Shown piece by piece: positions 1 to 8,418 of a stretch of 64,000 bases of DNA. The position numbers were made by a program, and so were the translations under genes. The notes under the pieces are model-generated. The model was not told the DNA's origin. It searched no databases and was given only the letters and a program-made list of their open reading frames with translations. The DNA comes from Imbroritus primus (GTDB lineage: Bacteria > Pseudomonadota > Gammaproteobacteria > Burkholderiales > Burkholderiaceae). Each line of letters begins with the position of its first letter. The first letter of the stretch is position 1. The stretch is from NCBI RefSeq assembly GCF_964332355.1, contig NZ_OZ201293.1, positions 124,001-188,000 of the forward strand. Reading direction: 5' to 3'.

Positions 1-201
1 TTTGAGGTTCTTGCCGGCCTCGAAGCCTTGCGCCTTGAGTTCTTCCTTGACACCATCACGGACCGCGTCAAGTGCCGGATGCTCCACAATGGCAGTGATG
101 GCGACGGCCTTGTCCGCAGCCATGGCGGGGGCGGCAAACAGCGTGGCGGCAGCGGCTGCGGCGCACAGTGCGCCGATCGAATGCTTGTGCATCTTGAACA
201 T
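1..201 (-). CDS. ABC transporter substrate-binding protein, N-terminal 67 residues (runs off the window)
   Basis: Only the first 67 codons lie in the window. The protein begins MFKMHKHS and has a classic signal peptide: basic start, an Ala-rich hydrophobic core, cleavage near APAMAADK. The mature part (VAITAIVEHPALDAVRDG, then VKEELKAQGFEAGKNLK) matches the start of the TrpX/YtrF-like ABC substrate-binding family (PF04392), which delivers a small ligand, often an amino acid, to an inner-membrane permease. The ATG at 199-201 is preceded by GGAGA at a good distance; a second in-frame ATG at 190-192 is possible. The ligand cannot be read from this fragment. Confidence 0.75.
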   Translation of the reverse strand, partial: MFKMHKHSIGALCAAAAAATLFAAPAMAADKAVAITAIVEHPALDAVRDGVKEELKAQGFEAGKNLK

Positions 202-317
202 GCTTCTGATTCTCCGAGTCGATTCGTTGACGGTCCGGCTGCGGTGTCTCAGAAAACAATGGGGGCCGCCGGTGCCGAGCGGCGTTAGTCTATCACCGGG
301 CGGCCTGTCGGGGCGGA

Positions 318-3300
318 TTATCCGCCGTGTCCGAGGGCGGCCTCGAATCGGACCCGCGCGGCGTGGCGGTCTTCCGGTTTGGCGGTCAGGCGCATCAGCA
401 CATGCGTGGCGTCGACGCCTTCGGTGTGCTGGAGCACAAGGCCCACGCCGGGGCCAGTGCGTTGTCCGCTGGTCACCGTCTGGCGTACGTCGAGGGCGTA
501 GGGTGTCCAGTTGCTGCGCGTTTCGAGGATCTGCTGGCGTTGCTGCTGCAAGACGGCGATGCGCGCAGACAGGGCAGCCCGTTCTGTCGCATCGGCCGGT
601 GCCAGCCCTGCCTGCCGTGCCAATCGCGCTTCGAGCAGGGCCAGCTGACAGTTGATGTCGTCGATCTTCCGCGCGGCCGGGCGGCGCAAATCGCAAATCA
701 CGTAGAACACCACGTTGGGCAGATCGGCGTAGCTGCGTGCGTACTCCGTGTAGAAATGCTCGAGGCGCGCCTTACCGTCGGCCATATCGTGCCAGATGTC
801 GGCGTCGCGCGCGAGGATGGCGCGCACGGCCGGGAGCGTGCTGACGATCTCGTAGCGAAAGCAGCTGGCATCGAGCTTGCCGTCGACTTGCTGCAGGCGG
901 TATTGCACATTGCGCCGCCGGTCCGCGAAGCGTGCCTGGATGTCGGCGATCTGTGCCGGTGGCACGCTGACCTTGCGTGGGCCATGAGTCGGGGCGATGC
1001 CAGGCAGCGCCACGCCCAGGCGCGCGCTGGCCAGCACGCCGCGACGGGTCTGGTGACCGCCGTGCATGGCGGCGTTCTGGGTGCTGCGCTCCTGCATGCG
1101 CTGACGCTCGCGGCCCAGTTCGGCGCGCACGCCGGCGCTGGCTTGCAGGCCGATGTCACGGCTACCGAGTTTCGCGGTGGCCTGGACACGGACCCCGGCG
1201 GTGTGCGTGGTCCGGCTTTCGCGATAAACCGCCAGTTGCAGGTTGGGGCTGTCGAAGAACGCGGCGGCAAAGTCTTCCCATAAGGCAGCGGCATCGGCAG
1301 GCACCGTCATCTTGCCGTGCTGCAGCGTGCAATGACGGCGCAGAAAGGCGTTGACCTGCTGCATGGTCCAGCGGTTGCTGTCGATGCCATCGGGCGCGGG
1401 CTGGCCGTCGCGGTTCCACGTGATGACCTTGCCGTTTGCATCGAGCAGCTTGTTGGCGCGGATCATCAGGCCCTTGCCGCGCAGTTGCCGGTACCCGGCG
1501 TCGATGCCTGCAGCGATAGTGGCCTGCAGCGGGATCGCACCCGTGCCGGCCAGCGCCTCGGTCCCCAGCACCGCATCCACGCCCATCTCGCCGTCGCTGC
1601 GCGACTGCCGGCCGATGGCCAGGTAGCTGCCGCTCAGCGACTGGCCGACGGCGATCACGGCATCCCTGCCGGCCGTGCGCTTCAGCCGCGGGGCCACGCC
1701 AATGCCAGGGAGGATGGCGAGCACCACGCGTGCGGCGATGCCCAGATTGCCGCCACTGTGGAATACCGCGCTGTGGTTGTGCATGCGGCCATACATGTCG
1801 TCGAATTCGCGCTGCACGCCATCGGGCGTCATCTCGTGCATCTGCGGATCGTCTGCCACTGTTTCCGCTGCATCCTGCAGATGCGCGTGCAGTTTTTCCA
1901 GCGCCTGATGCAGGGCTGGTCCCTGTGCGCCATCCAGCCGGGCCCGGTCGAGGGCCGCCCGCCATTGCGCGTGCCAAGCCAGCAGATGCTGCACAGTGGG
2001 CGGACGCCAGTGCCCATGTTTCAACTGGCTAGCCGGCATCAGCATCACGCGCGCTTCTTCCTGCAAGACGCGCAGCAGGGCCGGATCGTTGCGGGCCAGC
2101 TCCGGTGCGAGCCGCTGCATCTCCTGCAGTGTCTCGCGTGCCATCTGCTGTGGAGTCAGGTCGAGCGGCGCGAAGAACGGCCGCTGCTGTGCCACGCCGT
2201 GCTGCTGGTCGGCCTGGGCATGCCGGTGCAGATGACGCAGGATCACGATCTGCCGCACCACTTCGAGCTTGTGTTCCGGTGCGGCGCTATCAAAAAGCGC
2301 GCGCAGGATCATTTCGCGGTGAGGATCGGCAAACAGGGTGCTGGCGGCTTGCTGGAGCGCACGATCGAGGCGCGCGCGCTCGCGCTGGGCCAGATCGCGG
2401 CGCAAGCCCGTCATGCGCTTGTGCATCGCGGCCAGTGCACTCTTCTTGCGACCGGCCAGCCGGCGCGGATGATAGCGGGCACGCCACGACGTGTGCAGCT
2501 TGTGGGCGCGGCGCAGGTCGATGCCCCATACCAGCAGCATCCGCTGCGCCAGCGCGACATCCTCCGGGTGGTCAAAACCGTGCTTGCGATTGAAGTAGGG
2601 CACGAGCAGTCCGACCTTGCGCAGCGAAGCAGCGACCTCGCGGGCAGAGGCGGCGGGATGATCCTGCAGGTGTTGCAGGGTATGCCAGGCCGCGTCGATT
2701 TCCTGCGCGCACGATTGACGTAGCGCTTCGCTGGCATCCGGCGCCTGTGCGGCCTCGCGGGCGTGCAGCCAGATGCGCAATGCTTCTCGCTGCAGTGGGG
2801 GCCATGCATCGCGCGGCAGGCGCATGAGCAATGCATCGAAGCCGGCACCGCTGCGGGCCAGCAGTCCGGCAACTGCCATGGCGTCGTTGTGCGGGTGGGG
2901 CATGCCTGCCACGAGTGCATGGCTGGCATGGATGAAGACCTGTGGCGTCAGGGTATTCAGCAGGGCCTCGACGGCTGCCGGCTCGCGCCCAGTCAATGCG
3001 CACGCCTCCGCCATTGCCTGGAAGGGCTGTGCAGCGGGATCATCGGACGTGGGACGCGAGGCTGTGTGATGTGCTGCCGTGGCACGTCGTCGCGGCGCGG
3101 TCTCCGGCAATACGGTTCGCGCGGCAGCGCGTGCATGCGTCACTTGCCATCGCGCCGCCTTGAGCGGTGGCTGCACGCGCGGGATTGCCGGTGCGTTGTA
3201 TGGCAGCGTGGCGGCCGCACGCTGCAGATCGGCGTGGGCGACCGGACTGCGCGTCACCGCAAGGACGCCGCCGAAGCTGATCTGTTGCTGCATGGGGCGC

Positions 3301-3419
3301 AAGGTCCGGCGCGAGCGGGCTTTGCGCGTGGCTGCCGCGACTTGCGCTGCCCCGGGTGGGTCGGCTGCAGTGCGGGTCTGCAGGGTGGCGGTAGTGTATG
3401 GCGATACGGTGGCGTTCAT
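318..3419 (-). CDS. very large orphan protein, candidate secreted effector (no family recognised)
   Basis: A 1033-residue protein if started at the ATG 3417-3419 (MNATVSPYTTATLQTR...). The frame stays open 27 codons further to a TTG at 3500, but ATG is the likelier start. The first 19 residues contain no acidic residue and are rich in Thr, Ala and Ser, as in type III secretion signals. There is no signal peptide. Residues about 90-560 look helical and rich in Ala, Arg, Gln and Leu; about 590-700 hold a Gly-rich segment (HSGGNLGIAARVVLAILPG); the C-terminus has a long Ala/Gln/Arg helix. Family membership is unknown: I considered the Ralstonia AWR (RipA) effectors, of similar size, but no Ala-Trp-Arg triplet is present. 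It stands alone, with no partner gene and no hrpII-like box upstream. Coding is well supported; function is not. Confidence 0.8.
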   Translation of the reverse strand: MNATVSPYTTATLQTRTAADPPGAAQVAAATRKARSRRTLRPMQQQISFGGVLAVTRSPVAHADLQRAAATLPYNAPAIPRVQPPLKAARWQVTHARAAARTVLPETAPRRRATAAHHTASRPTSDDPAAQPFQAMAEACALTGREPAAVEALLNTLTPQVFIHASHALVAGMPHPHNDAMAVAGLLARSGAGFDALLMRLPRDAWPPLQREALRIWLHAREAAQAPDASEALRQSCAQEIDAAWHTLQHLQDHPAASAREVAASLRKVGLLVPYFNRKHGFDHPEDVALAQRMLLVWGIDLRRAHKLHTSWRARYHPRRLAGRKKSALAAMHKRMTGLRRDLAQRERARLDRALQQAASTLFADPHREMILRALFDSAAPEHKLEVVRQIVILRHLHRHAQADQQHGVAQQRPFFAPLDLTPQQMARETLQEMQRLAPELARNDPALLRVLQEEARVMLMPASQLKHGHWRPPTVQHLLAWHAQWRAALDRARLDGAQGPALHQALEKLHAHLQDAAETVADDPQMHEMTPDGVQREFDDMYGRMHNHSAVFHSGGNLGIAARVVLAILPGIGVAPRLKRTAGRDAVIAVGQSLSGSYLAIGRQSRSDGEMGVDAVLGTEALAGTGAIPLQATIAAGIDAGYRQLRGKGLMIRANKLLDANGKVITWNRDGQPAPDGIDSNRWTMQQVNAFLRRHCTLQHGKMTVPADAAALWEDFAAAFFDSPNLQLAVYRESRTTHTAGVRVQATAKLGSRDIGLQASAGVRAELGRERQRMQERSTQNAAMHGGHQTRRGVLASARLGVALPGIAPTHGPRKVSVPPAQIADIQARFADRRRNVQYRLQQVDGKLDASCFRYEIVSTLPAVRAILARDADIWHDMADGKARLEHFYTEYARSYADLPNVVFYVICDLRRPAARKIDDINCQLALLEARLARQAGLAPADATERAALSARIAVLQQQRQQILETRSNWTPYALDVRQTVTSGQRTGPGVGLVLQHTEGVDATHVLMRLTAKPEDRHAARVRFEAALGHGG

Positions 3420-3761
3420 CACAAGAGTTCCCGGCGCTGCGCAGGCGTGCCGTGCCGGGCTGGGCGGCGGAGCACACGTGGCGGAATGCTGGCATGCCAA
3501 TAAGGCGCTTTTGTGACAGTGTCCGGTGCGATGAGCGGCGGGTGAACGAAGTTTTCCGCCTGTGCTTATGTCATGCGCGCGGCCGTGTGTGGCACAACAT
3601 CAGGTCATGTGTTGCGGAATGCTTGTGCTGTCAGGCGTGGTGGGCGATGGATGTGCGCAAGGTGTGTGCACAGGAAGATGCCGCAGGGCTGCGGACCGCC
3701 ATTTCAGCGGCGTGAAAACAAGTGTGACATGCGGGCGGCAGCGAGGGCCGCCTGTCCCGTA
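3420..3761. other. non-coding gap upstream of the orphan gene and downstream of metW
   Basis: A 342-base stretch between the start of the orphan gene and the stop of metW. Base composition is visibly less GC-rich than the neighbouring genes. I see no convincing ORF, RNA gene or strong hairpin with a T tail. A search for the hrpII-type pattern (CGAA-N16-CGAA on this strand, i.e. TTCG-N16-TTCG towards the gene) finds only one CGAA, near 3547, without a partner. The promoter of the orphan gene must lie here but I cannot place it. Confidence 0.5.
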
Positions 3762-4445
3762 TCAGACCCCGCACACCCGATACACGGCCAGGCTGCCGCG
3801 CCAGTTTGCGCCCCACGTGACCGGCTGGCCTTCGTGCAGCACCACGCGGTCGAGAATGCGCAGCCCCACCTTTGGCGCGAGCGCTTCGAAATCGCGGATG
3901 GTCAGCACACGTACGTTGGGCGTGTCGTACCACTCGTACGGCAGCGATTCGGACACCGGCATGCGTCCCTTGAAAACGGCGAGGCGGTGCGGCCAGTAGC
4001 CGAAGTTCGGGAACGACACGACGCACTCGCGGCCGACGCGCAGCGTTTCGCGCAGGACGTGCGCGGTGTTGTGCACGGTCTGCAGGGTTTGCGACAGGAT
4101 CACGGTATCGAAACTCTTGTCTTCGAAGAGTGCGAGGCCGCCCTCCAGGTCTTGCTGGATCACGTGCACGCCCTTGCGCGCGCAGGCCAGCACGCCTTCG
4201 TCGCGGATTTCCACGCCATAGGCCTGCACGTCCAGTTCATCTTGCAGCACGCGCAGCAGACTGCCGTCGCCGCAACCGAGATCGAGCACCGAGGCGCGCG
4301 GTTCGATCCAGCGCGCAATGGCGCGGAAGTCGGGGCGCTGCGCAAGGATGTCCGACGAGGCCGTGGCCGGGCCGGTGGCGTAGGCGTGCGGGTGCTCGTG
4401 CGCAGCGCGCGCGGCGGGGGGCGTAGTGGAGGTGGCGGCAGTCAT
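3762..4445 (-). CDS. metW: methionine biosynthesis protein MetW (SAM-dependent methyltransferase fold)
   Basis: A 227-residue protein with the MetW hallmarks: glycine-rich SAM-binding motif VLDLGCGDGSLL near residue 53, and SQTLQTVHN, FPNFGYWPHR and YEWYDTPNVR downstream. In proteobacteria MetW works with the homoserine acyltransferase MetX in the acylhomoserine branch of methionine synthesis; its exact reaction is not settled. The gene overlaps the end of metX by four bases (ATGA), so the two are translationally coupled. The first 30 residues are Ala/Thr/Pro-rich and look dispensable compared with shorter homologues. It sits under the same leader as metX, so SAM should shut both genes off together. 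Confidence 0.93.
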   Translation of the reverse strand: MTAATSTTPPAARAAHEHPHAYATGPATASSDILAQRPDFRAIARWIEPRASVLDLGCGDGSLLRVLQDELDVQAYGVEIRDEGVLACARKGVHVIQQDLEGGLALFEDKSFDTVILSQTLQTVHNTAHVLRETLRVGRECVVSFPNFGYWPHRLAVFKGRMPVSESLPYEWYDTPNVRVLTIRDFEALAPKVGLRILDRVVLHEGQPVTWGANWRGSLAVYRVCGV

Positions 4446-5725
4446 GCGGCAGTCTCGGCGTGGTGTGCGGCAGGAACCTGCGTGGTCGCTGCGTTGCCTG
4501 GGCTTGCAGTCGGCCCCACAGTCGGTTCCGCAGTGGATTCCATGGACAATTCGGCGGCAATGCGATCGTAGTAGGCGCGCATCAGGTCGTGGTAGCGCGC
4601 GTCGTCGAGCAGAAAGGCATCGTGGCCATGCGGCGCGTCGATCTCGGCATAGGTGACGGCATGTTTGGTATCGAGCAGCGCCTTGGCGAACTCGTGGCTG
4701 CGCGCCGGCGAAAAGCGCCAGTCCGTGCTGAAGCTGATCACCAGGAACTGCGCGGTGGTGCCGGCCAGGGCCTTGGTCAGATCGCCGCCATGTGCCAGCG
4801 CGGGATCGAAGTAGTCGAGCGCACGCGTGATCAGCAGGTACGTGTTGGCATCGAAGTACTCGGCAAACTTGTCGCCTTGATAGCGCAGATAGCTCTCGAC
4901 CTGGAATTCCACGTCGAACGAAAAGCGGATGTCGTCGGCTTTCAGTTCACGGCCAAACTTGTTGGCCATGTCTTCGTCCGACAGGTACGTGATGTGTCCG
5001 ATCATGCGCGCCACGCGCAGGCCGCGCTTGGGCTTCACGCCGTGCGCGTAGTAATTGCCGCCGTGGAAGTCGGGATCGGACAGGATTGCGGTGCGCGCCA
5101 CCTCGTTGAAGGCGATGTTCTGTGCCGACAGCTTGGGTGTCGAGGCGACCACCACGCAGTGGCGCACGCGCTCGGGATACATCGTGCTCCAGGCGACCGC
5201 CTGCATGCCGCCGAGGCTGCCGCCCATGACGGCGGCAAACTGCGCGATGCCGAAGTGATCAGCCACGCGGGCCTGCGCATTGACCCAATCTTCCACGGTA
5301 ATGACCGGAAAGCTTGCGCCATACGGCTGGCCGGTGGCAGGGTTGGGGCTCATCGGGCCGGTCGAGCCGAAGCAGGAGCCGAGGTTGTTGATGCCGATGA
5401 CGAAGAAGCGGTTGGTGTCGACCGGCTTGCCCGGGCCAACCATATTGTCCCACCAGCCCACTTCGCCGTTGGCGTCGATGCCGGCCACATGGTGCGAAGC
5501 ATTGAGCGCGTGGCACACCAGTACGGCATTGCTGCGCGCAGCGTTGAGCGTGCCATAGGTCTCGATCACCAGGTCGTAGTCCGAGAGCGTGGCGCCGCTG
5601 CGCAGCGCCAGCGGTTCGCTGAAGTGCAGCCGCTGCGGAGTGACGTGCCCGACCGAGCCGGCCGGTGCCGGGACGGGATGGGGCGGAGCGATTTCGGAAG
5701 GTGCCAGCGTTTCTGTCATGACCAT
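4442..5725 (-). CDS. metX: homoserine O-acyltransferase
   Basis: A 427-residue alpha/beta-hydrolase-fold enzyme that acylates the hydroxyl of L-homoserine in the first committed step of methionine synthesis. Visible features: the nucleophile elbow GGSLGGMQA (Ser), an oxyanion-side Asn-rich segment NNLGSCFGSTGP, and the C-terminal Asp/His region DAPHGHDAFLL. Whether acetyl-CoA or succinyl-CoA is used cannot be decided by fold; betaproteobacterial MetX proteins are often succinyltransferases despite the name. Two starts two codons apart are possible (ATG 5725 or ATG 5719). It is the first gene of metX-metW, preceded by a SAM-II-type aptamer and an intrinsic terminator. Confidence 0.93.
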   Translation of the reverse strand: MVMTETLAPSEIAPPHPVPAPAGSVGHVTPQRLHFSEPLALRSGATLSDYDLVIETYGTLNAARSNAVLVCHALNASHHVAGIDANGEVGWWDNMVGPGKPVDTNRFFVIGINNLGSCFGSTGPMSPNPATGQPYGASFPVITVEDWVNAQARVADHFGIAQFAAVMGGSLGGMQAVAWSTMYPERVRHCVVVASTPKLSAQNIAFNEVARTAILSDPDFHGGNYYAHGVKPKRGLRVARMIGHITYLSDEDMANKFGRELKADDIRFSFDVEFQVESYLRYQGDKFAEYFDANTYLLITRALDYFDPALAHGGDLTKALAGTTAQFLVISFSTDWRFSPARSHEFAKALLDTKHAVTYAEIDAPHGHDAFLLDDARYHDLMRAYYDRIAAELSMESTAEPTVGPTASPGNAATTQVPAAHHAETAA

Positions 5726-5772
5726 ACGGCCCGCGGCCGGACCGGCCAGGCGGATCTCAAAAAAGATGGACG

Positions 5773-5815
5773 AAAAAAAACCCGACTGCGTACGCCAATG
5801 CGGTCAGGTCGGGTT
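5773..5815 (-). terminator. intrinsic terminator in the metX leader (attenuator)
   Basis: Read towards metX, an 8-bp stem AACCCGAC / GTCGGGTT with a loop of about 20 nt is followed directly by an uninterrupted run of T. It lies between the SAM-II-type aptamer (5851-5946) and the metX start, with no gene in between, so it is placed to act as a transcription attenuator. Upstream of it a second stem (CCGGGC / GCCCGG) could compete. Confidence 0.8.
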
Positions 5816-5850
5816 CATTCCGGGCCCCTGTGGCGGATGCCTGCCCGGTT

Positions 5851-5946
5851 ACCTCTTTAGCCGCATTTGTAGTGGCAGGCCGAAACGGAATGTGCCCGTT
5901 CCTGCATGCCGCGCGCCCGCAATCCAGTCGTCAAATCGGCGCGACC
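5851..5946 (-). promoter_or_regulatory. SAM-II-type riboswitch (long-loop form) upstream of metX
   Basis: Read on the minus strand, the leader begins TCGCGCCGATTTGACGAC, continues ATTGCGGGCGCG, and after a long insert ends GCGGCTAAAGAGG. This reproduces the SAM-II layout: P1 stem GCGC/GCGC, the L1 segment GATTTGAC, the TTGC element before the P1 closing strand, and the 3' pseudoknot strand GCTAAA. The linker before the pseudoknot strand is about 45 nt, much longer than in classic SAM-II, and holds its own hairpin. A perfect TATAAT box lies just upstream (minus strand, 5952-5957), so the transcript should start at the aptamer. Binding of SAM would repress metX-metW. Confidence 0.8.
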
Positions 5947-5963
5947 TGAGGATTATAGACCAG

Positions 5964-6632
5964 TCAGGCGAGCAGTGTGCGCATCATCACCTCGAGGTCG
6001 GTGCTGGGAGATTTGCGAAAGCCGCTCTTGGCGTAGCGGTGCCAGCGGCCGACAATGGCGCTGAGGATGAGGCCGGCGCGTGCCGCCGCGTCGGTGTCGG
6101 CGGGCCAGGCAGCCTGCGTCATGCCGATGCGCAGGGACTGCTTGAGCGAGCTTTCAATGCGGTCGAACAACTGGTTGATGCGCTCCTGCAGGCGCTCGTC
6201 TTCGTTCACCAGTGCCTCGCCGATCAGTACGCGGGTCATGCCCGGGTTCTTGTCGGCAAACGACAGCAGCATGCGGATGATGTCCTGCAGTTGGCGCGCG
6301 CCCTGTTCTTCCTTGGCGGTGATCTGGTTGATGAGGCCGAAGATGGTCTGCTCGATGAACTCGATCAGCCCTTCGAACATCTGCGCTTTACTGGCGAAGT
6401 GGCGGTACAGGGCCGCCTCGGACACCTCGAGCCGGGCAGCCAGCGCGGCGGTGGTGATCTTCTCCCCGCGCGGATGCTGCAGCATGGCCGCCAGGGTCTG
6501 CAGGATCTGCACGCGGCGCTCTCCCGGGCGGGGCCGCTTGCGGGCCGGCGCGGATGCCGCTTCGCCTGCGGGCGTGCCGGGCAATGGTTCCGGCTCCTGG
6601 CGCGCGGGTGCGCCGATTCCATCCTGCGTCAT
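5964..6632 (-). CDS. slmA: TetR-family nucleoid occlusion factor SlmA
   Basis: A 222-residue TetR-type protein starting MTQDGIG, with a GAGGGG ribosome site 6 nt before the ATG. The N-terminal 35 residues are Pro/Ala/Arg-rich; the helix-turn-helix follows (ITTAALAARLEVSEAALYRHF), then the SlmA-type ligand domain with SKAQMFEGLIEFIEQTIFGLINQI. SlmA binds specific chromosomal sites and blocks FtsZ ring assembly over the nucleoid. It overlaps the preceding nucleotidase gene by four bases and is the third gene of argB-HAD-slmA. The metX promoter lies immediately beyond its stop codon. Confidence 0.92.
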   Translation of the reverse strand: MTQDGIGAPARQEPEPLPGTPAGEAASAPARKRPRPGERRVQILQTLAAMLQHPRGEKITTAALAARLEVSEAALYRHFASKAQMFEGLIEFIEQTIFGLINQITAKEEQGARQLQDIIRMLLSFADKNPGMTRVLIGEALVNEDERLQERINQLFDRIESSLKQSLRIGMTQAAWPADTDAAARAGLILSAIVGRWHRYAKSGFRKSPSTDLEVMMRTLLA

Positions 6633-7504
6633 GAGTGGCCCCTCGAAATCCGTCGTTTGAGTTCGTGAACCGATTTTACTTTGATGCTGACATAGCCGGG
6701 CCGATTGCGCCCCACCGGGCGGCGGGTGCGCACCGGCAGCTGCTGTGCCATCTGGTCGTGCTCGGCCTGGACATCCTGCACGGATCCGGTCGCGACAGCC
6801 GCCGGCACGTGGCGTGCCGCTTCTTCGGCCAGGACGGCCATCGTTGCAGCATCGGTGTGCTGGCCCTGCTCGAGCACCGGCTGGCTGGGCGCCAGTTCGC
6901 GCAGGTACCCCGTGACCCACACAGTGCGCAAGCCCATGCCGCGATAGCGCTTGAGGTGCGAGAGCGTATCTTCCACCAGCACCGCGCGGTGCGTCGCCAC
7001 GCGCTGGCGCGCCAGCAGCCGGCGCAGCATGAGCCGGTCGGGCTTGGGCCGCAGCCGGCGGTGCACCCACATGTCCTCGATGGCGACCTCATGCGCGAAC
7101 TGCCGGACGATGCCGAGATGGCGCATGACGTCGCGTGCATACGCACGCGGGGCGTTGGTCAGCAGGATCTTGCGGCCGGGCAGGCTGGCCAGCAGCGTGC
7201 GCAGCCCGCGCCGGGCGCGGATCAGCGATGGCAGGTCGTCGAAGGTATGCGCGGCGCGCAGGAACTCGGCGGGATCCGCATCGTGGTGGCGCAGCAGGCC
7301 CAGTAGCGTGGCGCCGTAGCGCTTCCAGTATTCGGTGCGGATACGGCTGGCGGTGGCGAGGTCTGTGTCCAGCAACTGGGCCACATACGCCGTCATGCCG
7401 CGGTTGATCTGCGGCATGATGGCAAAGCTGGCGTCGTGCAGCGTGTTGTCGAGATCGAACAGCCACACCGGCGGCGCGCGGCGGTCCGCCGGGCCGGTGG
7501 ACAT
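6629..7504 (-). CDS. HAD-family pyrimidine 5'-nucleotidase
   Basis: A 291-residue haloacid dehalogenase-type hydrolase. Motif I is WLFDLDNTLHDA near residue 14 (catalytic Asp pair), motif II is KILLTNAPRAYA, motif III/IV is KPDRLML...VLVEDTLSHLK. The pattern matches the SDT1/YjjG-like pyrimidine 5'-nucleotidases that dephosphorylate UMP/CMP-type nucleotides. The last 70 or so residues (after the Gln-His-Thr-Asp segment) are a basic extension beyond the catalytic domain. Its start overlaps the argB stop by one base and its end overlaps slmA by four, so all three are coupled. The substrate is inferred from family only. Confidence 0.87.
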   Translation of the reverse strand: MSTGPADRRAPPVWLFDLDNTLHDASFAIMPQINRGMTAYVAQLLDTDLATASRIRTEYWKRYGATLLGLLRHHDADPAEFLRAAHTFDDLPSLIRARRGLRTLLASLPGRKILLTNAPRAYARDVMRHLGIVRQFAHEVAIEDMWVHRRLRPKPDRLMLRRLLARQRVATHRAVLVEDTLSHLKRYRGMGLRTVWVTGYLRELAPSQPVLEQGQHTDAATMAVLAEEAARHVPAAVATGSVQDVQAEHDQMAQQLPVRTRRPVGRNRPGYVSIKVKSVHELKRRISRGHS

Positions 7505-8418
7505 CAGTGCGAGCGGATCATCGTGCCGAAGGCCTGATCCGAGAGGATTTCCAGCAGCAGCGAGTGCTCGATGCGGCCATCGATGATATGTACCGAGTTG
7601 ACGCCACTCTTGGCCGCGTCGAGCGCCGAGGAGATCTTCGGCAGCATGCCGCCGGAGATGGTGCCGTCGGCGAACAGCTCGTCGATCTCGCGGGCCGACA
7701 GGTCGGTGAGCAGGTTGCCCTGCTTGTCGAGCACGCCGGGGATGTTGGTCATCATCACCAGCTTTTCGGCCTTGAGGATCTCGGCCATCTTGCCGGCCAC
7801 CAGGTCGGCGTTGATGTTGTAGGCCTGGCCGTCGTCGGAGAAGCCGATCGGTGAAATCACCGGGATGAAGGCATCGTCCTGCAGCGCCTTGACCACGGCC
7901 GGGTTGATCGCATCGATCTCGCCCACGAAGCCGATGTCGAGGAACTGGCCGGGGTTCTCGCGGTCCGGCATCTGCATGCGGCGCGCGCGGATCATGCCGC
8001 CGTCCTTGCCGGTCAGGCCCACGGCCTGGCCGCCGTAGTGGTTGATCAGCATGACGATGTCCTGCTGGACTTCGCCGCCGAGCACCCACTCCACCACTTC
8101 CATGGTTTCTTCATCGGTAATGCGCATGCCCTGCACGAAGGTGCCGGACTTGCCGATCTTTTTCAGCGCCTCGTCGATCTGCGGGCCGCCGCCGTGCACC
8201 ACCACCGGGTTCATGCCGACCAGCTTGAGCAGGATCACGTCGCGCGCGAAGCCCTGTTTGAGGCGCTCCTCGGTCATGGCGTTGCCGCCGTACTTGATGA
8301 CGATGGTTTTGCCATGGAACTTGCGGATGTACGGCAGCGCCTCCGCCAGGATCTCGGCTTTCAGCGAGGACGGAATCGTGTCCAGCGAGAGTGGGTTGGT
8401 GGGGGCGGCGTCGGTCAT
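7504..8418 (-). CDS. argB: acetylglutamate kinase
   Basis: A 304-residue amino-acid kinase for the second step of arginine synthesis, phosphorylating N-acetyl-L-glutamate with ATP. Visible: the nucleotide-binding start TIVIKYGGNAM, the GGGPQIDEAL loop binding acetylglutamate, LTGKDGGMIRA, and the C-terminal DGRIEHSLLLEIL. The N-terminal helix before the first strand (SLKAEILAEALPYIRKF) is the one that mediates hexamer formation in arginine-sensitive enzymes, so feedback inhibition by arginine is likely. The start MTDAAPTNP is chosen by homologue length; no strong ribosome site is visible. First gene of argB-HAD-slmA. Confidence 0.95.
   Translation of the reverse strand: MTDAAPTNPLSLDTIPSSLKAEILAEALPYIRKFHGKTIVIKYGGNAMTEERLKQGFARDVILLKLVGMNPVVVHGGGPQIDEALKKIGKSGTFVQGMRITDEETMEVVEWVLGGEVQQDIVMLINHYGGQAVGLTGKDGGMIRARRMQMPDRENPGQFLDIGFVGEIDAINPAVVKALQDDAFIPVISPIGFSDDGQAYNINADLVAGKMAEILKAEKLVMMTNIPGVLDKQGNLLTDLSAREIDELFADGTISGGMLPKISSALDAAKSGVNSVHIIDGRIEHSLLLEILSDQAFGTMIRSH

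Noticed and set aside
318..3419. Assignment to the Ralstonia AWR (RipA) effector family
   Set aside because: Size and N-terminus fit, but no Ala-Trp-Arg triplet is present and I recognise no aligned segment.
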